A stretch of DNA of 7,149 bases from an uncultured Selenomonadales bacterium (GCA_946547205.1 CAMNPA010000060.1:1-7149); one strand, 5' to 3'. Numbered from the stretch's first letter, positions 1-6,122 are shown. Notes: a model not told the origin generated them from the sequence alone. Numbers and translations are program-made.

Positions 1-167
1 AAGAAAAATTTTCGTCGCGGCGCGTGGAAGGTGAATTTTTTTCCGTCAAATTCGATGACGCCTGTAAAGCTGTCAATACCTTCGTGAGTGCCTTCAATAT
101 TCTATCGTCCGCATTGAAACATTACATCGCCACTGAAAAATTGCTCGCCGATAAGAATTCAGTTTGA
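1..167 (+). CDS. C-terminal fragment of an unrecognised protein
   Basis: An open frame enters from the left edge (first full codon at base 3) and runs 54 codons to a TGA at 165-167. The visible end is a mixed-charge stretch followed by an apparently helical segment (VNTFVSAFNILSSALKHYI) and a hydrophilic tail ending KNSV. There is no membrane segment and no motif I recognise, so no function is given. Codon choice resembles that of the downstream genes. The stop codon lies inside the hairpin of a strong terminator, which supports this being a real gene end. It sits upstream of two terminators and of the cpaB promoter, so it is probably a separate transcription unit and need not be part of pilus biogenesis. 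Confidence 0.6.
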   Translation, partial: EKFSSRRVEGEFFSVKFDDACKAVNTFVSAFNILSSALKHYIATEKLLADKNSV

Positions 168-190
168 ATCCTGTCGGCGAATTTTTTTTT
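145..190 (+). terminator. Rho-independent terminator of the upstream gene
   Basis: TCGCCGA (145-151) pairs perfectly with TCGGCGA (174-180). Imperfect inner pairing (GA-A-TTC with GAATC) extends the stem toward a short AGTTT loop. The 3' arm is followed by A and nine T residues (182-190). The hairpin contains the stop codon of the upstream fragment. The A-rich run before the stem (136-142) could pair with the T tract, so weak activity on the other strand is possible. Confidence 0.85.
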
Positions 191-202
191 GTCCAAAACC
201 CG

Positions 203-228
203 GCAACGTGAGGAGCGTTGCTTTTTTT
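203..228 (+). terminator. Second tandem rho-independent terminator
   Basis: GCAACG (203-208) pairs with CGTTGC (216-221) around a TGAGGAG loop, followed directly by seven T residues (222-228). A mutually exclusive pairing exists: CGGCAAC (201-207) is also complementary to GTTGCCG (229-235), which would place the T run in a loop. With the preceding terminator it insulates the pilus operon from upstream transcription. Confidence 0.7.
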
Positions 229-292
229 GTTGCCGTGATAATTGTCAACGTGCCGAAAAAATTTCTACTGATTAATTTCAGCTAATATTATC

Positions 293-320
293 TTGACGAA
301 AGATTTCTAACCGCTATAAT
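293..320 (+). promoter_or_regulatory. Sigma-70/SigA-type promoter of the pilus operon
   Basis: The -35 box TTGACG (293-298) and the consensus -10 box TATAAT (315-320) are separated by 16 bases. An A/T-rich stretch lies upstream (256-290). Transcription would start near 327, leaving a leader of about 35 bases before cpaB. Its position after two terminators and before the first pilus gene fits the main operon promoter. Confidence 0.85.
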
Positions 321-343
321 CCAAATACAATCAAAATCTTTCG
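297..343. promoter_or_regulatory. Perfect 10-bp inverted repeat flanking the -10 box, candidate operator
   Basis: CGAAAGATTT (297-306) and AAATCTTTCG (334-343) are exact reverse complements separated by 27 bases. The left arm overlaps the end of the -35 box and the spacer; the right arm lies in the leader just past the expected start point. The left arm is not transcribed from this promoter, so an RNA hairpin is unlikely and a DNA-binding site is more plausible. The arm spacing, about 37 bp centre to centre, would suit two bound dimers or looping. This is inference from symmetry alone. Confidence 0.3.
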
Positions 344-349
344 ACGCTT

Positions 350-354
350 GGAAG
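350..354 (+). promoter_or_regulatory. Ribosome binding site that decides the cpaB start
   Basis: GGAAG ends eight bases before the ATG at 363. The in-frame starts at 348 (TTG), 354 (GTG) and 357 (ATG) overlap this site or sit too close to it, so 363 is preferred. Confidence 0.6.
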
Positions 355-362
355 TGATGTCT

Positions 363-1349
363 ATGCTTCAAAGATTGATCAACATCTTTAACAACCTTCA
401 ACCACGACAACTGCTGATATTGGCGGGCGTCGCAGCAGCACTTATGATTATCATGATTAGCATCGGAATTGGCTTTTTAACTAAAAACACCGGCATAGAA
501 ACTGTCACAGAGCCTGCCGAAGAAAAGCCGCCAATTCAAATGGAAAAGGTCGTCGTCGCAAAAGTCAACATTCAGCCGCGCACGAGAATTCAAGAGAATA
601 TGCTCCAGATTAAAGAATTGCCCGTTGACATGGTGCCCGAAGGCGCGATTAGAAGTCTCGACGAAGTGAAGGACGTGCAAGTTCAAATTGCCATTTTCGC
701 CGGCGATGTGCTCACGTTGCAAAAAGTTCTCGCCGAATCAAAGGACGAAGGCTTTACCGGCTCAATTCCCGCCGACTGTCGCGCAATTTCAATCAACGTT
801 AACGACGTGACGGGCGTTGCAGGCTTTGCTAAGCCCGGCGATCATGTCGATTTGCTCCTTGTCGAAAAAGGCAAATACAGCGCGACGGCGAACGTTCTCC
901 TGCAAAATGTTTTGCTCCTTAGCATCAACCAAAATACACTCGCCTCGGCACCAATGGAAAACGGCGTTCCGTCTTCTGCGGCGATAAGCAACCCGTCAAT
1001 CGCGACATTTGCATTGCATCCGTCAGATGTGCTTAGATTAATTTCCGCGTCAAAGCTCGGCGAAATTTACATGTCGTTGCGTCCGGCGAAACCGCAAGCC
1101 GCTTACGTCGACACGACACCATACACAATCGAATCGATAGACGCGCCGCCGCCGAAAACTGAACAACCTGCACCAACAAATCCTGCGCCGACGACTGCGC
1201 CTGTTCAACAACCTGCAGAGCCGCCCGTTCCCAAAATCGAAATCATTCAGGGCGATAAGATTGTACAAAATGCAGACACGCCAACTGCTCCGAGTCAAGT
1301 TCCCGCTGTCCCGTCAAATCCGACTGCAACTCCGCCTGCCAACAATTAG
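363..1349 (+). CDS. cpaB: CpaB/RcpC, Flp pilus assembly protein with SAF domain
   Basis: A 328-residue protein from the ATG at 363; an in-frame TTG at 348 would add five residues but overlaps the ribosome binding site. A short cytoplasmic N-terminus is followed by one membrane segment (about 17-39). Next come a SAF domain (about 62-124, VVVAKVNIQPRTRI to FAGDVLTLQKV) and an RcpC-type domain (about 140-262, AISINVNDVTGVAGFAKPGD). Members of this family work in the periplasm with the secretin CpaC. The last 65 residues are very rich in Pro, Ala and Thr. Embedded in this tail is KIEIIQGDKIVQ (291-302), which resembles the conserved motif that normally closes the RcpC domain, so a proline-rich linker appears to have been inserted before it. 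It is first in the operon, 17 bases before cpaC. Family assignment is secure. Confidence 0.93.
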   Translation: MLQRLINIFNNLQPRQLLILAGVAAALMIIMISIGIGFLTKNTGIETVTEPAEEKPPIQMEKVVVAKVNIQPRTRIQENMLQIKELPVDMVPEGAIRSLDEVKDVQVQIAIFAGDVLTLQKVLAESKDEGFTGSIPADCRAISINVNDVTGVAGFAKPGDHVDLLLVEKGKYSATANVLLQNVLLLSINQNTLASAPMENGVPSSAAISNPSIATFALHPSDVLRLISASKLGEIYMSLRPAKPQAAYVDTTPYTIESIDAPPPKTEQPAPTNPAPTTAPVQQPAEPPVPKIEIIQGDKIVQNADTPTAPSQVPAVPSNPTATPPANN

Positions 1350-1366
1350 TTATAGGGATTATCATC

Positions 1367-2881
1367 ATGACACATTCAACATTCAGAAAAATTTTTTTAG
1401 CGGCAACGGTGCCGCTTTGTTTATCGGCAAGTGTCGTTCACGCCGCCGATATGCAAACGCTCAACCTTAAGCAACAGACAACGCACTATATGAACATGAA
1501 TAAGCAAATCAAGACAATCGCCATCGGTGACCCGAACATTGCCACGGTCGTTCAAATGCCAAGCTCGGCTAGTGAATTTTTAATCATCACTAAAAAAGAA
1601 ACCGGCTCAACGGCTCTTTTCGTGTGGACGATTGACGGCGCGCGTTATGCTTATACAATCGTTGTCTCGCCCGAAAAATCCGATCAAGCCAAATTAATCG
1701 AAGAGGCTATCGGTCTGCCGAATGTTCATGTCAAGATGGTTGAACAGCGAATTCTGCTCACGGGCACCGTCGAGAATCAATACGAGAAAAATTACGCTCT
1801 GCAAACTGCGCGGCTCTACGTCGACGCCGGAACGGACAGCAGTCTGCTCGTCGGCAGCGGCTTTGACATGAATCTTGAAACAAGTTCCGCACCTAAAGGC
1901 GAAGGCGGAGCCAGTTCCAAGGACATTGAACTTGCAAAATCGGAAGCTAAGGGAAAGATTATCGACCTGTTGCAAATTCTTCATCCGACGCAAATTCGGC
2001 TTGAAGCGCAGATTATCGAGATTAACACCGATAAAACGAAAGACCTCGGCTTTCAATACGGACAATCGGGCAACGGCGGAATTTTCACTTTCGGCGAAGA
2101 CCACGACCGCACGGTTACAACGGAAACATATTTTGACGAGACGACAAAAACTGTTTACACGGTATCTAACGGCTCGCAAGTCACGCCTTTTTATAACAAT
2201 CCGCTCAAATGGATAAGCCAACGTTTCGGACCAATCAACGCCACGATTCGCGCGCTTGTCTCGCAGGGCAAAGCCAGAATTCTTTCGCGACCAAGCGTTA
2301 TGACTTTGAGCGGCGAACAGGCGACAATTCAAATCGGCGGACAAATTCCCTACACTACCACGAATTCAAACGGCACCAACACGAACTTTAAAAACTACGG
2401 TATCATTTTGCAGTTTAAACCTGTCGTCGACGCGCAGGGCAGGATAAATTCTGCCATTCATACGGAAGTCAGCAACATCGGCGGGCAAGCCGTCAACGGT
2501 CAACCGATTATCACCACGCGCAGTGCCGATTCAGTCATAAGCATTAATTCCGGCTCGTCGATTGTCATTGGCGGACTTATGGACTCTTCAGAGACTAAGA
2601 CCGTCTCAAAAATTCCGCTCCTGGGCGACATTCCGATTCTCGGCGAATTCTTCAAGCACACGTCAAAATCTCGCGATAAGCGCGAACTGATAATCATTGT
2701 GACGCCGCACATTGTCAACACCGGAGAAACTTCACAGTCGCCGATGAGCGATGCGATGCGCCAATGGTATGAGCAGGAACGGCTTTATCGCGAGGCAATG
2801 AAAAAATTCGACTTCAACGACGATAACAAAGCTCCTGTCTTGATTGACGGCGAAGAGACCAACAAACCTTTCAACAAATGA
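1367..2881 (+). CDS. cpaC: CpaC/RcpA, outer-membrane secretin of the Tad pilus
   Basis: A 504-residue secretin that forms the outer-membrane channel for the Flp fibre. Residues 1-26 are a signal peptide (basic start, hydrophobic core, cleavage after VHA). A pilus-specific N-terminal domain follows (about 30-101), then a BON-like domain (about 105-152, with ILLTGTVENQYEKNYAL). The C-terminal secretin domain spans about 285-450. It carries the expected GKARILSRPSVMTLSGEQA, the glycine-rich IQIGGQIPY, and the closing KIPLLGDIPILGEFF with RELIIIVTPHIV. A hydrophilic tail of about 54 residues follows. There is no lipobox. The start is an ATG with a modest AGGGA site about nine bases upstream. The gene lies 17 bases after cpaB, so the two are co-transcribed. 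A true secretin implies a diderm host. Confidence 0.96.
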   Translation: MTHSTFRKIFLAATVPLCLSASVVHAADMQTLNLKQQTTHYMNMNKQIKTIAIGDPNIATVVQMPSSASEFLIITKKETGSTALFVWTIDGARYAYTIVVSPEKSDQAKLIEEAIGLPNVHVKMVEQRILLTGTVENQYEKNYALQTARLYVDAGTDSSLLVGSGFDMNLETSSAPKGEGGASSKDIELAKSEAKGKIIDLLQILHPTQIRLEAQIIEINTDKTKDLGFQYGQSGNGGIFTFGEDHDRTVTTETYFDETTKTVYTVSNGSQVTPFYNNPLKWISQRFGPINATIRALVSQGKARILSRPSVMTLSGEQATIQIGGQIPYTTTNSNGTNTNFKNYGIILQFKPVVDAQGRINSAIHTEVSNIGGQAVNGQPIITTRSADSVISINSGSSIVIGGLMDSSETKTVSKIPLLGDIPILGEFFKHTSKSRDKRELIIIVTPHIVNTGETSQSPMSDAMRQWYEQERLYREAMKKFDFNDDNKAPVLIDGEETNKPFNK

Positions 2882-2898
2882 TTGACTTTCAAAAGGAC

Positions 2899-2904
2899 GG
2901 AGGG
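2899..2904 (+). promoter_or_regulatory. Ribosome binding site that decides the start of the first ATPase gene
   Basis: GGAGGG lies seven bases before the ATG at 2912. The frame is open back to a TTG at 2882, directly after the cpaC stop, but that codon has no comparable site, so 2912 is the start. Confidence 0.8.
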
Positions 2905-2911
2905 ATTTTAT

Positions 2912-3757
2912 ATGGCAGTGGCAACAAAAACCGGCATTGAACGAAACAGCGTTATAATCAGCGTCTTCAGCACAACGCCCGGCATTGGCAAAACGATTAT
3001 CGCGATAAATTTGGCGGCAGGCTTGGCGCACGCAGGCTACAAAGTCTGTCTTGCCGATCTCGATTTGCAATTCGGCGACGTGTTAAATTATCTCAAACTG
3101 ACATCCACAAGCACTGTTGCAGGTGCTCAACGCGCTCTGCTTGACGATCCCGCAACGTTCCACATTCGCGACTTTCTGATTGACTACAGGCAGGGCGACG
3201 TTACATTTTCGATTCTGCCCGCGCCGCTGTATATTTATGACGCCTATCAAACCGACGTTCAGCTGATAACCGACATGATTAACATGTTGAGCTACTATGA
3301 CTATGTGATTATCGATTTGAATTCAATGTTCAGCGCGTTGAATTTGGCAATGCTCGACCTAAGCACCGTCATAAATTATGTTGGCGTCATCGACTTCCTG
3401 CCCGCGTTGAAAAATTACAAAATCGGCTACGACACGCTGATTCGTTTTGAGTACGAGGAAAGTAAAATTCGTCTCGTCGAAAACCGCTCCGACTCTCAAA
3501 AGCTCATCAACGCGCACGACGTGGAAAGACTTTTGGGCGAGCCGTTCTATCACAAATTGCCCAACGATTATCCTTCCGTCAACAAATCAATCAACGCCGG
3601 GCAACCGCTGATGTTTGCCGCGCCCGATTCAAAGCTTACCAAAAGTTTTGATGAACTCGTCGGACTTTACACAAATCGTCCCGAAGAAAAGACGGCTGCT
3701 GAAACTTCAAGCAACATCAGTATCTTCAGCAAGATCGGAAAATTTTTCGGCTTCTGA
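2912..3757 (+). CDS. TadZ/CpaE-like MinD/ParA-family ATPase without receiver domain
   Basis: A 281-residue single-domain member of the MinD/ParA (SIMIBI) family, related to TadZ/CpaE, which localises Tad pili. The Walker A loop is FSTTPGIGKT (19-28). The P-loop lysine K27 and T28 are present, but the MinD/ParA signature lysine is replaced by T22 and the first glycine by P23. Walker A' is ADLDLQFGD (48-56) with D49 and D51 kept. Walker B is YVIID (131-135), followed by LNSMF instead of the usual proline-containing turn. Near the end, LPNDYPSVNKSINAGQP (216-232) is the typical CpaE/MinD C-terminal motif. The last residues, SIFSKIGKFFGF, form an amphipathic helix resembling the MinD membrane-targeting tail. 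It lies 30 bases after cpaC; a 250-base structured gap separates it from a second, receiver-bearing CpaE. Family membership is confident; the exact role is inferred. Confidence 0.88.
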   Translation: MAVATKTGIERNSVIISVFSTTPGIGKTIIAINLAAGLAHAGYKVCLADLDLQFGDVLNYLKLTSTSTVAGAQRALLDDPATFHIRDFLIDYRQGDVTFSILPAPLYIYDAYQTDVQLITDMINMLSYYDYVIIDLNSMFSALNLAMLDLSTVINYVGVIDFLPALKNYKIGYDTLIRFEYEESKIRLVENRSDSQKLINAHDVERLLGEPFYHKLPNDYPSVNKSINAGQPLMFAAPDSKLTKSFDELVGLYTNRPEEKTAAETSSNISIFSKIGKFFGF

Positions 3758-3774
3758 AATGTGAAGGTAACAAA

Positions 3775-3796
3775 GACCGCGCAAGGACGCGCGGTC
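3775..3796. repeat. Perfect 8-bp GC-rich hairpin
   Basis: GACCGCGC (3775-3782) pairs exactly with GCGCGGTC (3789-3796) around the six-base loop AAGGAC. No T tract follows on the + strand. On the minus strand the stem is followed by TTTGTT, a weak terminator tail. It begins 18 bases after the stop codon of the first ATPase gene and could protect the 3' end of that message. Confidence 0.6.
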
Positions 3797-3799
3797 GCC

Positions 3800-3860
3800 G
3801 GCACCACTGAGCGGGACGCGAAGTTTGCCGGAACGCCCCTGCGAGGTGCCCTTTCTTTTT
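3800..3860 (+). terminator. Possible attenuating terminator between the two ATPase genes
   Basis: GGCACC (3800-3805) pairs with GGTGCC (3845-3850). Imperfect inner pairing (GCGGGACG with CGCCCCTGC) fits inside, and the T-rich run CTTTCTTTTT (3851-3860) follows. A competing stem, CCGGCA (3798-3803) with TGCCGG (3826-3831), would disrupt the outer pairing. The loop is large and the T run is interrupted, so at most a partial terminator is claimed. Confidence 0.4.
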
Positions 3861-3861
3861 G

Positions 3862-3876
3862 GCAACGTGACGTTGC
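3862..3876. repeat. Perfect short palindrome GCAACG-TGA-CGTTGC
   Basis: Six-base arms surround a three-base TGA loop. The same arms, with loop TGAGGAG, form the terminator at 203-221 upstream of cpaB, and GGCAACGTGA is identical in both places. It may be a mobile or regulatory micro-repeat. Confidence 0.5.
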
Positions 3877-3899
3877 ATCCAGCGTGTGTACTTTAAAAT
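3873..3899 (+). promoter_or_regulatory. Weak candidate promoter before cpaE
   Basis: TTGCAT (3873-3878) and TAAAAT (3894-3899) are 15 bases apart, shorter than the ideal 17. They overlap a palindrome and lie about 110 bases before the cpaE start. If active, it would re-initiate transcription after the structured gap. Weak evidence. Confidence 0.2.
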
Positions 3900-3938
3900 T
3901 ACTTAACACTTTAAGGCGTCGATAACCCTTACTGTTCC

Positions 3939-3955
3939 CCCGCTTTTAAAGCGGG
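3939..3955. repeat. Palindrome CCCGCTTT-T-AAAGCGGG
   Basis: Eight-base arms surround a central T, so the realistic RNA hairpin has five or six pairs with an A/T loop. No useful T tract follows on either strand. It lies about 50 bases before cpaE and well clear of its ribosome binding site. Confidence 0.5.
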
Positions 3956-4007
3956 TCTTTGGGCACGCAAAGAAAAAGTAAATCCTAAACGCGAAGGAGG
4001 CTAAAAC

Positions 4008-5114
4008 GTGGCTTATAAAGTTATTGTCGTCGAAGACAATCAGACCATGATGGACAGCATGTTGAATGTATTGCGCCGTTCGCCCGACTTTGAAGTTGTC
4101 GCGACTTATAAAAACGTCAACGCCGCGCTCGGTCAAGCAGGCATGTTCAAACCGAATTTATTTTTTCTTAATCTTGAGAACGAGGAAATGCTTAATGCCG
4201 TGCCCGATTTCGTCGATACATTTCGCGGAGCTTACATCTTGGGCACCATGAGCCAATGGGATCCGCTCGACGTGAATCAAGCTATGGAAGGCGGCGCAAC
4301 GGGTTGCATTTTGAAACCGTTCACTGCCAAAGAAATTCTCGAATATATTCAGCTCTACTCAACGCGCGGTCAACGTAAGCCCGCAGAATTAATCTCTTTC
4401 TTCAGCCCGAAAGGTCGTGCCGGTCGCACAACGTTGGCGGCAATTCTCGCGATGATCATTGCCGAAAAAACCGGGGAACGTGTCGCGCTGATTGATGCCG
4501 ATTTGCAATTCGGTGACCTGCCAATTTTCTTCGACGTGGAGCCGAAACGTACACTCGTCGACGCCACGCAGGACATCAAACTTTTAACGCCCGTAACGTT
4601 CGCGCCATACTTCCACGAAATTAAACCGAGAGTTTCATTGCTAAGCAGTCCCGACCGTCCCGAATACGCCGAACTTATCGCGCCGGACAGTCTCGTCGAA
4701 GTCGTCATGATGACAACGAATATTTTCCGCTACGTGATTGTCGACTTGCCCGCAGGTTTCAATCCGATAACGCTCAACATTTGCAAGATTTCCGATTTCG
4801 TTTTCGTCACGACAATGATAAACAGCGGCTTTGAAGTCAAACATACGCGCAAGACAATGGAACTGTTTTCGTCGCAGGACGACGGGCATCGGCAAGTCAA
4901 AACGGTTTTCACGCGTGTTAATCCCTTCACGGAAGATCAACGCTTGAGAATTTCTCTGCAACTCGGCTATCCCGTCGACGTGATGATTCCCAACGAATAC
5001 CGCATGATTTCCGTCGCGAACAGCGGACGACTCGCGCAGGGCTTGCCGCAAGATACACAGCTGATGAAGTCGATTAGCGGCATGGCGGACGAAGTTATTG
5101 CCTCCGGAAGGTGA
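4008..5114 (+). CDS. cpaE: CpaE, receiver-like domain fused to MinD/ParA-type ATPase
   Basis: A 368-residue Tad pilus localisation protein with a GTG start; AGGAGG lies seven bases upstream. Residues 1-120 form a receiver-like domain with the acidic pair E9-D10, T80 and the conserved K103-P104, but the phospho-acceptor position is N55 (LFFLNLEN), so phosphorylation is unlikely. Residues 126-368 are the ATPase domain. Its Walker A is SPKGRAGRTT (133-142): the signature lysine K135 is present, but the P-loop lysine is replaced by R140 and the second glycine by R137. Walker A' is IDADLQFGD (162-170) and Walker B is YVIVD (242-246) followed by LPAG. The C-terminal motif is IPNEYRMISVANSGR (327-341). 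There is no MinD-like membrane tail. Own ATP binding is doubtful. It follows a 250-base gap after a paralogue and ends 6 bases before tadB. Confidence 0.92.
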   Translation: MAYKVIVVEDNQTMMDSMLNVLRRSPDFEVVATYKNVNAALGQAGMFKPNLFFLNLENEEMLNAVPDFVDTFRGAYILGTMSQWDPLDVNQAMEGGATGCILKPFTAKEILEYIQLYSTRGQRKPAELISFFSPKGRAGRTTLAAILAMIIAEKTGERVALIDADLQFGDLPIFFDVEPKRTLVDATQDIKLLTPVTFAPYFHEIKPRVSLLSSPDRPEYAELIAPDSLVEVVMMTTNIFRYVIVDLPAGFNPITLNICKISDFVFVTTMINSGFEVKHTRKTMELFSSQDDGHRQVKTVFTRVNPFTEDQRLRISLQLGYPVDVMIPNEYRMISVANSGRLAQGLPQDTQLMKSISGMADEVIASGR

Positions 5115-5120
5115 TGCGCC

Positions 5121-6077
5121 TTGAGCATATTTTTTCTGGTAACGGGATATTTGGCGGCGTTCGTATTTTTTCTTACAACGTTCGCTTACATCAAACGACA
5201 GAGTTCCGTCAACATTTATCATCGCCTGCGCCGTCATCACGTCACCGATAACATGAAGTCCGGCAACGAGGACATTGTCCGACAAATTTATCTGTCGCTC
5301 CAACGCGTGGCAAAACCTATTGCCGATTGGAACGTCGCGAAAAAATTAGACTTTCTGCTAAAGCAAGCGGGCATTCCGATTTACGGCGGCGAATTCATCA
5401 TCTTATCAATCGTGCTGGCAATCGCGGCGTTCATCATCACCTACATCATCACGTTCAACATAAGTTTCGCTCCGCTTGCCGCCGTGTCAATGCCGCTGTT
5501 GTTGTTCCTTATGATAAGAATTCGCGTCAGCAAAAGGCGTGAGGCTTTCACGGAACAGCTCGGCGATTGTCTTACGACGGTCTCAAATGCGTTGCGGGCA
5601 GGTTACAGTTTTCAACAGGCAATGGACGTTGTCGCTAAGGAAATGGAGCCGCCAATGAGCACCGAATTTGAACGCGTGACTGCCGATATTGCAATGGGCG
5701 TGGCATTGGAAGACGCACTTCAGCAGATGAATCGACGACTTGACAGCTCTGACTTCGACTTAGTTGTTACGGCGGTTTTGATTCAGCGTGAAATCGGCGG
5801 CAACCTTGCGCAAATACTCGACACGATTAGCGAGACGATTAACGAACGAATTCGCATGAAACGTGAAATCAGCGCGTTGACGGCTCAAGGAAGATTTTCC
5901 GCGTGGGTGCTGTTGCTGTTGCCGTTCGCAGTCGCCGCGTTCTGTTGGTTCTTCAATCATGATCAAATGCAAGTCTTCGTCAACGAAGAGGCAGGTCGAA
6001 TCGCGCTTGCCGTGTCGTTCATCATGGAGATAATCGGTTTCTTTATCATTCAAAAGATCGTCGATATTGAGACGTGA
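5121..6077 (+). CDS. tadB: TadB, inner-membrane platform protein (type II secretion F domain)
   Basis: A 318-residue integral membrane protein of the GspF/TadB family, part of the inner-membrane platform on which pilins are assembled with the CpaF motor. Membrane segments are predicted at about 3-22, 92-111, 116-134, 259-278 and 291-313. LDFLLKQAGIPIYGGEF (76-92) and the cytoplasmic F domain (about 145-250; LTTVSNALRAGYSFQQAMD, VLIQREIGGNLAQILD) are typical. REISALTAQGRFSAW (248-262) separates TadB from its partner TadC. The start is TTG at 5121, with GGAAGGTGA six bases before it; that site overlaps the cpaE stop, so translation is probably coupled. tadC, usually adjacent, is not here: the next gene is the pilin. 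The assignment is firm. Confidence 0.94.
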   Translation: MSIFFLVTGYLAAFVFFLTTFAYIKRQSSVNIYHRLRRHHVTDNMKSGNEDIVRQIYLSLQRVAKPIADWNVAKKLDFLLKQAGIPIYGGEFIILSIVLAIAAFIITYIITFNISFAPLAAVSMPLLLFLMIRIRVSKRREAFTEQLGDCLTTVSNALRAGYSFQQAMDVVAKEMEPPMSTEFERVTADIAMGVALEDALQQMNRRLDSSDFDLVVTAVLIQREIGGNLAQILDTISETINERIRMKREISALTAQGRFSAWVLLLLPFAVAAFCWFFNHDQMQVFVNEEAGRIALAVSFIMEIIGFFIIQKIVDIET

Positions 6078-6093
6078 AAATTTTATGAAACAG

Positions 6094-6122
6094 TTGCACT
6101 TTTCGCGGGAGTGTTTTATAAT
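6094..6122 (+). promoter_or_regulatory. Sigma-70/SigA-type promoter of the pilin gene flp
   Basis: TTGCAC (6094-6099) and the consensus TATAAT (6117-6122) are separated by exactly 17 bases. They start 17 bases after the tadB stop. The predicted start near 6129 gives a leader of about 80 bases before flp. It allows the major pilin to be expressed more strongly than, or separately from, the assembly genes. Confidence 0.8.

Larger units (their letters stand above)
3761..3960. repeat. GC-rich, hairpin-packed intergenic element, candidate dispersed repeat
   Basis: This fills most of the 250-base gap between the two ATPase genes, whereas the neighbouring cpaB-cpaC, cpaC-ATPase and cpaE-tadB gaps are only 6 to 30 bases. 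By hand count about 74% of bases 3775-3850 are G or C, well above the flanking genes. It contains at least four inverted repeats, listed separately. The 16-base motif at 3861-3876 recurs in modified form at 202-221. Open frames on the minus strand across it look like by-products of the palindromes. I interpret it as a small non-coding repeat inserted into the operon, but only a genome comparison could show copies elsewhere. Confidence 0.45.

Noticed and set aside
1694..2344. 216-codon minus-strand frame inside cpaC
   Set aside because: Long but fully antisense to a clear secretin, with no motif; it results from the codon bias of the real gene.
3667..3909. 80-codon open frame on the minus strand covering the end of the first ATPase gene and the gap
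   Set aside because: It overlaps a real gene end and runs through the palindromes, with an Arg- and Cys-containing composition typical of antisense translation. No ribosome binding site or family signature was seen. Similar frames may be annotated in other repeat copies.
3758..4007. CRISPR array or tRNA in the structured gap
   Set aside because: No regularly spaced identical repeats and no cloverleaf or conserved tRNA arms; the hairpins differ from one another.
3903..4136. 77-codon minus-strand frame over the right part of the gap and the cpaE start
   Set aside because: Antisense to the receiver domain and the palindrome at 3939-3955; no recognisable protein.
4641..5303. 220-codon minus-strand frame across cpaE and tadB
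   Set aside because: Antisense to two well-supported genes and spans their junction; no domain recognised.
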